A DNA stretch of 64,000 bases from Gaertneriomyces semiglobifer (GCA_025558075.1 JAHLKF010000019.1:310001-374000); one strand, 5' to 3'. Positions 1-16,215 are shown, counted from the first letter of the stretch. Notes: generated by a model not told the origin, from the letters alone. A program made the numbers and translations.

Positions 1-229
1 CTTCGACCATCTCACATATAAAAGGCTCCTGGCCGAAGCAAGGTTCTTCCAAATACGCGACCTGGAAGACATCATACTATCAAAGGCCTATACCAAAGAA
101 GTCCTTGTCAAGCGACGCTACGTGAATCGATTGTGGGAAGACATGGGCTCGGACCCTGACATTGTGAATGTCATGCCTCTCAGCGATACCAAAGGGATCG
201 TCACATCTGTCAGCTACAATATTCAATAG
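1..229 (+). CDS. 3' end of a T1-type BTB/POZ domain protein (partial)
   Basis: An open frame runs from the window edge (codons from base 2) to TAG at 227-229. The translation begins FDHLTYKRLLAEARFFQI, which resembles the end of a potassium-channel tetramerisation (T1/KCTD) type BTB fold, where a conserved LL-EA-FF-I helix follows the strand-rich core. The last roughly 50 residues hold a short beta-like tail ending VSYNIQ. BTB/T1 proteins usually oligomerise and often act as adaptors for cullin-3 ligases. Only the C-terminus is visible, so function beyond the fold is not claimed. The 5' part lies outside the window. Confidence 0.5.
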   Translation, partial: FDHLTYKRLLAEARFFQIRDLEDIILSKAYTKEVLVKRRYVNRLWEDMGSDPDIVNVMPLSDTKGIVTSVSYNIQ

Positions 230-795
230 TTGGGCTTTTGGCAGAGAGGGAGCGAGGGAACGGGCGTGCTTAGAAACATCATTCCGGCCCTGGAAGATAG
301 ATACGTGGCAAGCATGCCAAACACAGGATAGGAAACATGGCACTTGTTGATCTCACCCATGTCATTCGAGTGGGATTCTTGTATATATCTTAGTACAAGC
401 CACGGCCGCCATACACGGCAGAGGTTGAATCGAATAAATATCACATTAAAGGAGTTAACCGTTGTACGACAGAATGGAGAAAAGGATTTGGCATGTCGGT
501 CTCTACTCTTCTACGGATGACATGCTCGGTGGAAGTGGTTTCTCGATTCTTCATTCCAAGTGCCCTTGAGGACTAGCATGATCGACCGGACCTCAGACTA
601 TCAAAAGCTTTTAAATTAGCGTTCTCCCACACACAGACATGCAGTGAACTCAACGCCAAGACGTTTTGTTCAGCTGCGCTACAAGGTTAGGCAGCAAGAA
701 CGTCTTTACTCAACTCATGAAAATGGACCTCCTTGCTCCCTACGCCGTGCCGAACCCTAGCGTGCGAACTAAAGATTGAAGGAAAACCAAAATAT
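230..795. other. Intergenic stretch, no gene seen
   Basis: Between the BTB stop codon and the tRNA gene only short overlapping frames without recognisable domains occur. It probably contains the 3' UTR of the BTB gene. Confidence 0.5.
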
Positions 796-802
796 AAAAA
801 AA
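796..802 (-). terminator. RNA polymerase III terminator of tRNA-Ser
   Basis: Seven A residues on the plus strand read as a T7 run on the minus strand, three bases after the 3' end of the tRNA. Runs of four or more T terminate RNA polymerase III. Confidence 0.8.
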
Positions 803-804
803 GC

Positions 805-885
805 GACACCAGGAGGATTTGAACCTCCGCGGGCAGAGCCCAATAGATTTCTAGTCTATCGCCTTAACCACTCGGCCATGGTGTC
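805..885 (-). tRNA. tRNA-Ser (anticodon AGA)
   Basis: Read on the minus strand, 81 nt fold into a class II tRNA. The acceptor arm GACACCA pairs with TGGTGTC. The D arm has the box A sequence TGGCCGAGTGG. An anticodon stem ATAGA/TCTAT closes the loop CTAGAAA with anticodon AGA. A long variable arm follows, then the box B sequence GGTTCAAATCC. The long variable arm and AGA anticodon identify serine (UCU codons, with UCC by wobble after inosine modification). There is no intron. CCA is not encoded, as expected for a eukaryotic nuclear tRNA. Confidence 0.95.
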
Positions 886-1538
886 CTTGATGAAATCTTA
901 CAAGACTAACCACATCAATTGATGTTCATTAGCAGTACTAACAGTCTTTGAAGATGAACCTGATCCCTGAAGCGATTCATGAATGAGTGTGACGCCGGAG
1001 TGACGCATGTAATGGTCATGCGACACCACATGACATATACACGTGGTTAATTAACAGCCACGTGACCAATGAATGACATTGGAGTCTGGTCGTTTCCGCT
1101 CCTTTTCGCACTTTTTGACGAACGAACGAATTGAACAGCGACGAGGCTTCTTCCTTCCGCACGCCTTCCCACCACGCACTGATGGTTGGAGACCAGCTAC
1201 TGAACCCGTCATCGTAGCAGCGCATAGCCAGGTCCTTCCTATCTTCCATTGAAGGAAGCCATATATACAAGTTTGGCGTAGAATTTTGCACTTGTTGGGT
1301 GAGCGAGACGGGAACACCATACCCGCGTTTTCCTAACGCCGTCTGAAGGCAACTATGCCTAGCCCTACTGACTATCATGAGAATTTGTGGATGGTAGGGG
1401 ACGCCCCACAACTGGTTCGTCGAAGGTACGGAAACGTCTTTGCCTTTTATGTCATAGGCGAAGACGACAACCAATCACTCACACGCTAGCCTCAATAGTG
1501 TACGGCCCCCGGCAGACGACTTTCTAGCTGAGGACATC
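886..1538. other. Intergenic, 5' flank of the F-box/LRR gene
   Basis: Overlapping minus-strand frames here have no recognisable domain and look like chance frames. The stretch lies immediately upstream of the start codon at 1539 and must hold that gene's promoter. I could not pick out a single convincing TATA element. Confidence 0.4.
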
Positions 1539-4475
1539 ATGCTAGACGATGAATTTTTTTTGAGGAGTGACTCTCCACCGTTGGTACCCGAAGTCGTAGA
1601 AAGAGTGCCCAGCATTATGGAACGGGTAGAGGCAGCGGAAGTCGACCAAAGCGCCGTGCCGGATCGAATTCCGAGCCCACCACCGAGGGTGGAGCGGCCG
1701 CCGAGGACGGACAGTCTTGCTGATCCACATCGGTCGTCCCTGCCTTCAGAGGAACCTGTTCGACCACCCAAGAATATGATGTTGCGTCGGCAACACTCCC
1801 GCGGAGCCATTATTGGTATACCCGCATCCCCGGTCTCACCACGCACATGCAGCCCCATTCCAGAACTACCACGCACCCAATCACTGCCTTCTACCATGTC
1901 ATTATCAATGTTGCCTGCCGCGGTGATTTTCCGGATCGTTACATTTCTCCCTTCCCCGGTGGAGCGCCTCGCTTGTGCTTTAACCGCGCGTACCCTTCTA
2001 TTGCCTTCTCTACATGCCCTGTATTATTCGCCACCGATAGAGTCTGCTACACAGTTCCATTTGTTCATACAGGCGCTACTGCAACCATCTCACTTGCCGT
2101 ATGCGGCATACGTTCAAACCGTACGAATCCGACGGGGCATAGCTGATCAAATACTCATGGGCGATCTCGACATATTATTGCAAGTATGTCAAGGATTAAA
2201 GTGCATGGAGATTGAACAAGGAGGCACCGGGAACATCGTAGTTCAGAGTCTTTCGGACAACGCTAGAATGCTTCAACGTTTGATTCTTCGTGGATGCCCC
2301 GTAACGGATGCGTTGATGCCTCTGCTAGTGCGTTCTTGCGCGAAACTTTCACATGTGGACTTTTCCTTCACCGGTGTCACTGTTGGCACACTGATAACAC
2401 TTATTGAAGGGTGCGAGAACATCCAGGACATTCAGCTCGAGTCATGTACACTGGGTTATGTGTCAATTGCCCTAGACCCACGATTGAATTACACAAGAAC
2501 CTTACGAACCCTGAATTTACGCAACTCTGGCGTTCTTGACGCGCACTTGGTTCATCTCTCGCGGTCGTGTCCGTACCTGACGACTTTGATTCTTGATGGG
2601 TGCGTTGGAGTAACGGATACTGGTATTGTTTCTGTGAGCCAATCGTGCCACCGCATCCAACTTCTCGATTTGTCCTTTACCTCAATATCGGACCTGTCAC
2701 TTGTGGCAATCTCTCAGTACTTGAAATGCCTGGAACGCTTACACTTGAGTGGGACCGGAATTACTAGTGACGGTGTGGTTGAAGTGGCGAAAGGTTGTGC
2801 GGCTATCAAGGAAATCACTTTGCACGGATGCGTGTCTGTTATCAACAGCTGGGCTGGACAGTATGCTTCTCGGGGTGGCGCCAAAGGCGTCGAGTGTGTT
2901 TTAAGACATCCGGCTCTGCAATGGGTAGCGAAGCACAAGGAGGTGGAACAGGAAGACGTAGTGCAGAAGGCTGTAGTGAAAAGGCTGAGTATCCTGCAGT
3001 CGAAATCAGCAGTAGCTACAGAAGCATCTAGCAGCGCAGAACATGTGGAATGTGGTACCCAAACGGAGAAGCAAGAATCTATCGGCGAGGACACGTCGAA
3101 CGGCGGGAGTACTCCTTCAAACCAGACTTCTGCCGACGCAACGGAAATCTTGCTCAAGTTCGCCGACGCCATCGCCAGCGGAAGATGGGTTCCGCCAAAC
3201 GCCCTACCCCAGCCGCCAACCGTTATGGCCTCGCATGCGAGACATTCATTTCTTGGCCACAGTCACCCGCACCCGGCTCAAACGTCGTTACCTCCCCATC
3301 CTTCAAGTGTACCTGTCCACCCAAGCCACTATGCGGCATATGTACCAATGGGCGGCATGGTCGGCACAGTGGGTTTTGCTTATGGTGAACCACCGGCTTA
3401 TCCAGGCGCTTATCCTGCATATGTTGGTCAACACCCTCACCAACCTTTTGCGGCGGCTGCCGAGACTCATGCGACGTCCCCACAACGCATGAGGAGACCG
3501 AGGGACAGCGCCTTCAGTAGCACCTCTAGCATTGTCACCGGAGCTAGTGAGTGGCTGAGGAGACAGTCCAGTTGCGACGGCGGCGATACGCTTGTGGAGG
3601 ACACTGATACGGAACAGAGAATGTTGAGCATGTCTCCAAGCCCAGTCACTTCTACTCCGCCGACTCCTGCCCCTGCAACGCCCACCTCAGCAAGAGTTGC
3701 GGCGGTGAGTCTTGGCAAGCAGAATGGTCTGTCTGGTTTGCGGATGCCGACGCCGGTTTCCCGGCTCGCTAGGCCGACACCTGTCAAGTCCTCCTCCTCG
3801 TCGTCTCTTTTAGCTGGGATGACAGTGCCAACAAAATCGGCCCTTGGGTCGTCGACATCGTCAAGAACGTTGAGCAAAAAGGATTCTGTTCGGTCGTTGT
3901 CCTCACAAGTCAGCTTGGCCAGTACTAAATCTCTTCCTGTGAAAGCAACATCCAAGTTAGCGTCGACCGCTGGGTATAAGCCGCGCACGTTTCGACGATT
4001 TAGCCAAAGTCCGGAAGAAGCCGCTATATCGCTATCACGTCCAAAGACCGTTGTTCCCGCACCGACCCGATCGCAAACTGCGCCGGGTCCAGTGCCTAGA
4101 ATACCGACCACGCCTCGGCGAGGGTCGCTGAGCAAAAACGCTGGCAATGACCGTGAACAAACGAAGAAGCTCTTGTCGGGAGTTAAGCGTGGCATGGAAC
4201 GAACGCGATGGAGCCATCATTTACAACCTAGTGAGGAACGAGATGGGTGGATAGTTGGCGGGACGATGGCTGAGGATGGTTCACCCGGCAAATTAGAGCG
4301 AGAAGCTGAAGATGCTATAATTGGAAAGGAGAAGACCAAGGCAGCGCTCTTGACCACGCCTGTGAAGAAATTGGGAGCCATGAGCGGGTTGAAACCGCCG
4401 ACCCCAATCAATGTGGCAAGTAAGTTGGGAATGACAGGGTTGAAACCTCCAACACCTGTGAGACGGATTCAGTAG
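1539..4475 (+). CDS. F-box/leucine-rich-repeat protein with long Ser/Pro-rich tail
   Basis: A single uninterrupted 978-residue frame. Residues about 120-160 (LSMLPAAVIFRIVTFL) look like an F-box, the SKP1-binding element of SCF ubiquitin ligases. Residues about 190-430 contain AMN1/FBXL-type cysteine-containing LRRs with the rhythm L..L.L.GC..VTD.G, for example LTTLILDGCVGVTDTG and CLERLHLSGTGITSDG. The remaining half is low-complexity Ser/Thr/Pro with His/Pro/Tyr-rich stretches. It also has a repeated short motif: GLRMPTPV near residue 736, GLKPPTPI near 956 and GLKPPTPV near 971. The N-terminal half suggests a substrate adaptor of an SCF ligase; the substrate cannot be guessed. The ATG at 1539 is the first in a frame that runs cleanly into the F-box. 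Confidence 0.8.
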   Translation: MLDDEFFLRSDSPPLVPEVVERVPSIMERVEAAEVDQSAVPDRIPSPPPRVERPPRTDSLADPHRSSLPSEEPVRPPKNMMLRRQHSRGAIIGIPASPVSPRTCSPIPELPRTQSLPSTMSLSMLPAAVIFRIVTFLPSPVERLACALTARTLLLPSLHALYYSPPIESATQFHLFIQALLQPSHLPYAAYVQTVRIRRGIADQILMGDLDILLQVCQGLKCMEIEQGGTGNIVVQSLSDNARMLQRLILRGCPVTDALMPLLVRSCAKLSHVDFSFTGVTVGTLITLIEGCENIQDIQLESCTLGYVSIALDPRLNYTRTLRTLNLRNSGVLDAHLVHLSRSCPYLTTLILDGCVGVTDTGIVSVSQSCHRIQLLDLSFTSISDLSLVAISQYLKCLERLHLSGTGITSDGVVEVAKGCAAIKEITLHGCVSVINSWAGQYASRGGAKGVECVLRHPALQWVAKHKEVEQEDVVQKAVVKRLSILQSKSAVATEASSSAEHVECGTQTEKQESIGEDTSNGGSTPSNQTSADATEILLKFADAIASGRWVPPNALPQPPTVMASHARHSFLGHSHPHPAQTSLPPHPSSVPVHPSHYAAYVPMGGMVGTVGFAYGEPPAYPGAYPAYVGQHPHQPFAAAAETHATSPQRMRRPRDSAFSSTSSIVTGASEWLRRQSSCDGGDTLVEDTDTEQRMLSMSPSPVTSTPPTPAPATPTSARVAAVSLGKQNGLSGLRMPTPVSRLARPTPVKSSSSSSLLAGMTVPTKSALGSSTSSRTLSKKDSVRSLSSQVSLASTKSLPVKATSKLASTAGYKPRTFRRFSQSPEEAAISLSRPKTVVPAPTRSQTAPGPVPRIPTTPRRGSLSKNAGNDREQTKKLLSGVKRGMERTRWSHHLQPSEERDGWIVGGTMAEDGSPGKLEREAEDAIIGKEKTKAALLTTPVKKLGAMSGLKPPTPINVASKLGMTGLKPPTPVRRIQ

Positions 4476-4813
4476 ACACAAGTTATTGCACGTGGAGACG
4501 ATATAGACTCTTTCGCTCTCTCGGCAAACCGACATTGTTTTATTGACCGCCGTTCTTTTTTGGCCCATTTTGGATATTAGAGACATGTGGGTTCTAGTAT
4601 ATGTAAGTAAACGTAGGTTTCTGGTAGAAACTTTTTGGATGGCGGTATTCTCCTGTCAGATACCTGGTTGAGAAGCACAGTGGAGCGGGTTTCCAGAGTG
4701 TTTCTGGCTATTGTTTTAAGTGCTGTATGTAGTTTTAATGTTTGAATTTTGAATGCCAAGTTGTAAACGCGCCATGACAGTTTGTTCTCTCGCGCTGTGG
4801 GATATCCGTAAGA

Positions 4814-7800
4814 ATGACAGCTCCACCGCGAATAGATACCTCGCATGTTTCAAGAGGGCAGGGGCCAGTAACCAAGCGGGGATTTGGGGATATCGCTCGT
4901 TCAAAGGGCGGCGACCCGCTGGATGTTGACGGCGATTACTATAATGCGGATCTCCATCTTAACAAGCTGCTGAATGAGAAGCAGCTAATTGATCTCATCC
5001 AACGAGATAATGAGTTGGTGGCAGGTGCGAGAAAACAATCCTTCTACTTTTACGGCGTGACCTGATGCCCATGCCGCTTGGTAGAGATCAAGCAGCTCGA
5101 TGGGGACATGAAGACGTTGGTCTATGAGAACTACAACAAGTTTATCAGCGCCGCGGACACCATAAGGCGGGTAAGCTGATACCTTCTAAAAGCATCTTCT
5201 AAGCATTATTGCCTAACACCTGACTTAAGATGAAAGCAAATGTTGAGAGCATGGAAGTTGAGATGGAGCAGCTATCAAATCGTATGAACACGATCAACCA
5301 CTCGGCAGGCGACATCAATAATGCCTTAGAGGGCCAGCGTAACAAGCTTCACCAACTGTACGGTGCCGATATATTATTGAAGAAGGTGACCACTCGTTAC
5401 CGTATCATTGTCCAAACGTTTGAGGCTGACGCGCTATGCCCCACAGCTCAACTTCGTTTTGGAACTTCCCACACGCCTGAACGAATGTGTCGAAAAAGGA
5501 CAGTATGCACAGGCCGTGCAATATTATACCCGCGTTTCAAGCCTGCTAGAGCGCTATCACCATATGTCTGTCTTTGAGAAGATCGAAGAAGAATGTCGCG
5601 TGATCATCGAGGGACTGACCCGACGAATCAAACTGAAACTACATGACGAGATGGTATGGTTGTTGCGCTAGAAGCGCTTGTTGAAGCAGCGCAATTAATC
5701 GCGATACTTAGTCGACCATGGGTGAGATTCGTATCAGCGTCGGGCTGCTTATAGCGCTCGACGCAGGGTTTCCTATGGATTTGGCCCGTGAGCACCTCCG
5801 AGCGTAAGTATTCAAGGTACTATCTCTATTGACTACATGCTCATTTCCCTTCAGCGGCTCCCTCAAATTGGAGCTTTTGAAGCAATCAGCGTTCAAACAA
5901 ATGCAGAACAGTAAGTTAGACGCTAGCACCGAGGCAGCCGTGGACGGCCTACCTCCTGATGTCCGTCTTGTACTTGAGCAAATCATGTACTTTGACCGAA
6001 CCTTCCTGCGGGAATTCGCCGATTTTGTGGATACCTACGACAAGTTTTTCTTACAGCACGATAACCTACCGATGAGCAGCAGTGATCTGAAATACAATCT
6101 TGCCGGAAAACTATTACCTGAAGTAGGCTGCCAAGATTTTTGCGCCATTGACGGATTTGCGTCTCACCGTGATTCACAACTAGCAACAAGTGGAAGTGAA
6201 AGCTCGTTTGGTCGCCCTTGTAGACACGTTGACAAAGGAGTACATTGAGGTGATCGAGCGATTGTTGAGTATTCCGGTGTGTACCGCATCCGTGCCCTCT
6301 TCATCCACCACGCGATTCTGACGTTTGCGTAGGAAGATATATCCAAGCTTTCTCCTCTGGCTTACATTCATGTTTTGGACCGCGTACACCAAGATGCACA
6401 GGAATTAGAATCCCTCCGACGAATTGGTAGACTGGATAAGCGCATCAATGCCGTTTCATACGAACTGTTGAGCAAAGTGATCACTGCCGTCTTTGCGCGG
6501 ATCAAACACGGCTTCTTTCGTGAGTGCCTGAAAGTGCGCTAAAATTGCGGTTACAAGTATTGAACAATGGCACTCAGGCCGATACGGAGAATTCAAGCAA
6601 ACCGACAGTGCTGATCTCATCAAATTCGTCAAAGAACTTAATACTTGGATTCGCAATACCCTGATCAATGAGCATCTCCCCATATTGGAACGCTTTGTGT
6701 CGCCCGATATTGATTTCTTGCGCCATACCATTTTCAGTACAGATGATATCTTGGATCAGATACAGCGCGGGCTGGATGTGTTCTGGTTGTCGTTCACTGA
6801 AGAAATGATGCAACTATGCAATCCACCACACTCTTTGGGAACAGCACCTCCACCTACCAGCATTCTGATGATGAGCAGAAGTGCTTTTGAGCTGAGTGTG
6901 GGTACCGTGGAGGGAGTGATGAGCGCGTATACCGACGTACTGTTTGCGAGGAAAGGGGCGCACAATGTAGGCGGAGATGGAGCGCTCATGGCCAGCACTC
7001 CCCGGCAGCGAAGTAGCGGTAACTTTACTGTGCGAGTCAGCGGGACAAGTCAGGAAACGATGGATCGGGCAAGAGAGATTTCCAGCATTTGTCGAACGAC
7101 TGCTCAGGTATCGACCGTCCCCCTTTCATAACGTGTTGCAAGGCGCAGTGGAGTAAAGTCTCACCCATCCACTTTCTCCTTTTTAGCGCTTGTTGACAAT
7201 TTTTACTCATCATACGGGTCGAAGCTTGTCGGCTCTTGTTCACAGATCCGTGCATTCAGCATCATGGGTTACGCATCCTGACCCTACTGGGCCGTCTCAG
7301 CTATCCAAGACCATTTTGAACAAATTCACGGAATTGGAAGCAGATGTCGGGATTCTCTACGGCGATGAGAGCCTTGCCGGCGGTGGCAGTGGGAGCGTTG
7401 GACGAGCTGCAGGGAGAAGTGCAGAATATGCAAGGTTGAAGCCAGGTTCATCAGCGGGGTCTCGTAGGCATTCTCGGACGAACTCCTCGGTTTCCGTTGG
7501 CGGCCCCAGCTCTTTCTTAGCACCATCATCACAGTCCACGTATCTGTCACCGTTGAGTAGCGCGGGATCGGCTTCAAGTCCCAGAAGATCTGAGAGCCGA
7601 TATGACCCGCTATTGAGCAAGATTGATAGACTTTTCGCGGAGCGCGTAGAGTATTTTGTCGATGTGGGACTGGGAAGAGGCAGTGCCTTAGAAGCCTTGG
7701 TGAAGATTGTCTTGAAAGTAAGTTTAGTCAAGTCACTGGACTGGACGCAGCCATGCAAGGTTATACTAATACGGTACCCAGGCATACATTGAGACGGTTA

Positions 7801-8016
7801 GACTTATTACAATGAATAGCGCTGGTTTAAAACAAATACAGTACGACATGGAAGCCCTGAAGAATGGAATGTGGAGATGGTGCGCAGACGACAGGTAAGC
7901 GAAGCGTATACGCTCATACCGTGCGACCAAGCTGAACTTGACTCATTTGTTCGCAGTGCTTTACGGCATTTGCTCGAAGAAATAATCAATAGTGCGCAAA
8001 GGCGGTGCATCGGCTA
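4814..8016 (+). CDS. VPS51: VPS51, GARP tethering-complex subunit (spliced)
   Basis: Exon 1 (4814-5024) encodes the N-terminal region with a [15 protein letters not shown] motif. Splicing out 5025-5084, 5171-5229 and 5396-5446 (all GT-AG, 51-60 nt) joins the family hallmark: [20 protein letters not shown] followed by ISAADTIRR and MK. This is near-invariant in VPS51, the GARP (Golgi-associated retrograde protein) subunit that tethers endosome-derived vesicles at the trans-Golgi and binds a SNARE. A coiled coil around 5230-5390 ([20 protein letters not shown]) follows, then the helical-rod region with [23 protein letters not shown] sequence. Further introns lie near 5650-5855, 6120-6345, 6520-6575, 7105-7185 and in the 3' part. 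The last exon ends at TAG 8014-8016. Exact boundaries of the later introns were not all resolved. Confidence 0.85.
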
Positions 8017-8145
8017 GCACGAAATGTGAATAGGGAGGAGATCACCAAACATTTACATCCCACAGGTGCAGGCTTGATATCAGCAATGCGCCCATTAGTA
8101 TTTATTATGAGACATTTCAGCACATTTCGCCTACTTGGGGCCCAA

Positions 8146-12767
<4,622 letters not shown>

Positions 12768-13686
12768 CTGCTCAATATGCACTCCAGCAGGCCGGACTTG
12801 TTCAAATGGAGAATTGGGAACACGGCTCTACCTGCTGACGGCCTAACTACGTATACGGAGAAACGGTTCGGTTCCAAGTATGAACCGACCGGTAGTGTTG
12901 TCAGATTAATAGACTCGGCGACTGACTGTTCAGTTGAGAATGAATCGATCATCCATACTTCATTCACTATTCACTGAATTCATCTATCTCGTCCCCTGCT
13001 CGTTATATCCTCCATTCCGACGCAGATGACCCATTCGATTTGCTGTTTCGACGCCCTGGACAGCATTTGTCAGACTGCGATTCGCCGGCCATGGAAATTA
13101 AAACAAAGGTCTGACGATATCGCAGCGTGTTGGTTTGTTTGTTAAGTGACCACCGCGCATTCGTTGGCTGTCCGCTGACTAACCGTTGGATAATATGAAG
13201 ATGTAGCGCAGGGTTAAGGAGAGGGTGAAGGTGGAGTAGGCTCCCGCTTGGGCGTTTTGCCTTTCGTTGATGAAGTATAGAGTTAAAGGAGCGTTGGAGT
13301 ATTTGGGATTATACTGCTACAGCAGTTTGCTTCTGGAAAGCACAGCTTCTGTGAGCCGAGTGCCGCACAGTGATGCGCAGAGGAATCTGTTAGCTAGGCA
13401 ATGATCAACAGAAGTGACAGCATCGCTTGAAAGGCTGCACAGCCGAACGTTAGCAACGGATACCCGCAATTTTATGTAGATGACTAGTTAAAAAACAGTT
13501 GTACAAGAACCGTGGCGCAAAAGGATAACCGGGAGGGAAAATAAGGACGGTACCAACGAAACGCCGGGAAGTGCGTGATATCATACTTTCTAAGCAAGCA
13601 TATTTCTGTTGTGCTTTCTACAGGGGCGTCGTCTCGAATAGTGTGGAACGAAAGGCGAGCAGGGGTGATAGAGCGTTGTAGGTGCT
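12768..13686. other. Intergenic, no gene seen
   Basis: It holds the 5' flank of the ABC transporter and the 3' flank of the next minus-strand gene. Only short frames without domains occur, and no repeat or RNA gene was recognised. Confidence 0.4.
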
Positions 13687-14570
13687 TCACTGAGCGGCTC
13701 CTGCAGCTTTGGGGAAACTCAACCATGACCCGGGGCCCTGTGGTGGTAAGTCCACTTGTTGCAGTGTGATCGTCTCGGGCTCCTCCTCCATCTCGTTCTC
13801 CTTCTTTGATTCCAGCCCGACGCCCTTCATGGCTGCTTCCAAATCTCGCATGAGACCCGTTTCGGGATCGACAGCCAGAGAGCTCAACGCATCAGCGAGG
13901 TCCTCTACTTCCTTGTTCCCGCGCTTCTTGGCTTCTCGCAGAACTAGTGAACCGCACACGCAAGCCGCTTCACGAATGTGTTTGCTGGGGTGCCAAGCCG
14001 TTGTGCGATCATTCTAAAGAAAGAAGAGAGATGAATGATAAGTATGGTAAACTTTGCGCATGTTGCCCGGCTCGTCGGTTATTGTCGTCATCAACCCATT
14101 CGCATCCAGCCCAATACCCAGCTGCTTCCTGTGGTAACATCCGTCCAATACAGTCTTTATTTTTCCAAACTCCAGCAAAGGCCTACCTTGGGGTCCAAAA
14201 GGACAAATCCGCCCAAACCGTCTGGCAAATCAAAGACCAAGAATCCACACAGTCCGGCGACCACGTTGACAAAAAGACTCTCCTCTGGATCCTTGATTTG
14301 CATTTTCTTCTGAACAATTTCATCCGGATTTACAAACTCTGGGCCGCCGACGCTCGCTATGGCATTTCGAGCCTGTTCAAAAAGGTGCGGGTGGGACGCG
14401 AGCGTGGGCAGCGGAGAAGCGGCGTTGCTGTAGTTGATACCAATGCGGGAGGCAAGGTCCCGAGCTGCAGCCTTCTTGGAAGAATCAAGTTTCCATGTCC
14501 GTTGGTCCCGACCGTCAGGCCCGAAAGGAAGTGTGAGGTCCATCATATCGGACGAAGTGTCCGCGTCCAT
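13687..14570 (-). CDS. Hypothetical protein, one intron
   Basis: Exon 1 starts at ATG 14570 (MDADTSSDMMDLTLPFGPDG) and is open to a GTAGGC donor after LLDPK near 14185. An acceptor TTTCTTTAG near 14015 joins it to NDRTTAWHPSKHIREAACVC, continuing to the stop at 13687. The predicted protein of about 240 residues has no family I recognise. Its middle section FVNVVAGLCGFLVFDLPDG is hydrophobic, and its C-terminal half is charged and helical with an acidic stretch. The upstream in-frame ATG at 14630 is also possible, but the extra 20 residues are basic and low in structure. Confidence 0.5.
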
Positions 14571-15115
14571 TGCGAAATGTGTGTAGCGTCTCCTTGTTTT
14601 TTTAGCTGAAGTAGAGACCGACGAAACCAACCGACAGCTCTGATAAACGCTCTCTTATTTTGCTGTTGCCTTAATGCTCTGTGCTGCTGCAGACGCTGAA
14701 TGTACGTATTGCTACCCCAAGAGACGAAGCATTTCACACTCGGCCTTTGTCACGCCGCGCTGCTGCGTGTCGTCGAAAGGGGGCACAGTCACGTTATGGG
14801 CATTTGACAGCTTGACGCGTGAATGGAGTTCAGCGGTTGGGTTTTTGTTTGTTTGTTTTTGTTTTTCTTGGGAGCATTGGGGAGCATGAGCAGCACAGGC
14901 TGGAGTAGGTTGCAATGCCTAGGGTTGCGTTGGCATGTGAGCGGGAGGTGAGGTGTGTCTTAGACGACGACACTTGGTATTGGGCATGGCTTTGACGCGA
15001 CAACACGAGCATGTCATTTAGCAAAGTGGGATATCAATGATGTATTGCAGTAATCCGGTTCATAAAGATCGTTAAGCCAATGTCATACAAATGATCGCTC
15101 GCTCTTGTCTCCTTT
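14571..15115. other. Intergenic between two minus-strand genes
   Basis: No supported gene. A T/G-rich stretch near 14836-14870 has repeated GTTTGTTT units. It contains the promoter side of the 14570 gene and the 3' side of the small zinc-finger gene. Confidence 0.35.
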
Positions 15116-15412
15116 TCATCTGGGGCTTGGATTATATCCGTAGCTTTCTACGCTCCACTTGCCTGCACCCTTTTTTTCTGGTGCCTTTGAACCCACAACA
15201 CCTTTGTACCGAAGATCACTGGCCGAGGAGCGCGGTTGTGTTCTTGGGTCTGCATCTCCGCTGAAACACTCGGGATGATAAAACAAGCGAATCTTGCGTC
15301 CATCCCGCGCCACGAGCGGGGCGTTTGTAGGAATCAACCTTTTGCATTCTCTACAGGTTTGAGGTCGGGTCGCTGGTCCTTGCGATAACGTCCAGTACGG
15401 CTGTTGCGACAT
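15116..15412 (-). CDS. Small protein with a PARP-type zinc-finger-like motif
   Basis: A 98-residue intact frame from ATG 15412. Residues 19-50 have C-x2-C, then about 25 residues to H-x2-C (CRECKRLIP ... FYHPECF). This is the CCHC spacing of PARP-type zinc fingers, which read DNA breaks, with the characteristic YHPECF ending. No catalytic PARP domain is present, so this would be a stand-alone finger. The C-terminal half is basic and disordered. Function is unknown, and the finger assignment rests on spacing only. Confidence 0.5.
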   Translation of the reverse strand: MSQQPYWTLSQGPATRPQTCRECKRLIPTNAPLVARDGRKIRLFYHPECFSGDADPRTQPRSSASDLRYKGVVGSKAPEKKGAGKWSVESYGYNPSPR

Positions 15413-15873
15413 TGTCTATTTGATGTTGATGCAAAACGGAAATTTCAACATGTCAGAACTTGCGTGTACGTATGGGCCATTCATTGCTAACTTTGGATTA
15501 CAACCCAATCCCGCGTGCTTGCACAGACAAAAAGAAACAAACGTGCTGCTACTATTACTACTACTGATGCTAATACTACTATTTGGTTGGCTTCGAATTT
15601 ACAACGACAAAGCAGACGGCATCTTCCAGTGCTGAACAGTGGTATGTATGCATCGCCTGTCACGGTCGTGGTTGTGCATTCCTTGGCAAGACATTTGACC
15701 AAGCACGCTAGCTCATCTCAGGCGCACCATAATCTGCGTGGGGTATATCATATCTGCAACCTCGCCGGAATCCTATCGTTGGCATCGGGGAATGCACGGG
15801 GAAGGGGACCATCGGTGCAGTCGGACCCAAGTTCGCCGAGTGGATTCCTTCTTGGTGAGCGCGAAACCACGCT
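15413..15873. other. Intergenic or unresolved 3' exon region
   Basis: A minus-strand frame at 15708-15995 overlaps the next gene and could supply a spliced 3' exon, but no donor/acceptor pair was convincing. Nothing else is supported. Confidence 0.3.
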
Positions 15874-16215
15874 TTAGATCCCGTACGAGACCACCACCAA
15901 TAGCGAATTAGTAGACGGATTGAACATCTGGGACATGACTTGCTTGAACCCAGCCACGCGTTTGGGTCGATGTTCCGCTGTGCTTGGAGCCTCAAAAAGA
16001 GAAACGTACGATGGTGGTGGCAGAGGGTCGTCGCCCGGCGGTGTATACCTCGGTAGCGGTGCTTCAGTTACGTATCGTGGTTGTCTGGACGATGACTGCG
16101 TAGGGGCGCTCGGATTGGCGGTCGTCGCATAGCGAGTGCGACGAGAGAAGAGGCGGCTGAGATTGGCGAATCCGGAATTGAGGTCCAAATAGAGCGCTTC
16201 AGAGATAAAAGACAT
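15874..16215 (-). CDS. Hypothetical small proline-rich protein with PPxY motif
   Basis: A 113-residue frame from ATG 16215. It starts MSFISEALYLDLNSGF, has a Ser/Thr-rich middle, then LPRYTPPGDDPLPPPSYVS with a PPSY (PPxY) motif of the type bound by WW domains of Nedd4/Rsp5 ligases. The C-terminal residues SLLVVVSYGI may be intron read-through. Real size is therefore uncertain and no homologue is recognised. Confidence 0.35.
   Translation of the reverse strand: MSFISEALYLDLNSGFANLSRLFSRRTRYATTANPSAPTQSSSRQPRYVTEAPLPRYTPPGDDPLPPPSYVSLFEAPSTAEHRPKRVAGFKQVMSQMFNPSTNSLLVVVSYGI

Noticed and set aside
13990..14609. A 220-codon plus-strand frame at 13947-14609
   Set aside because: Antisense to the two-exon minus-strand gene whose splice signals are consistent.
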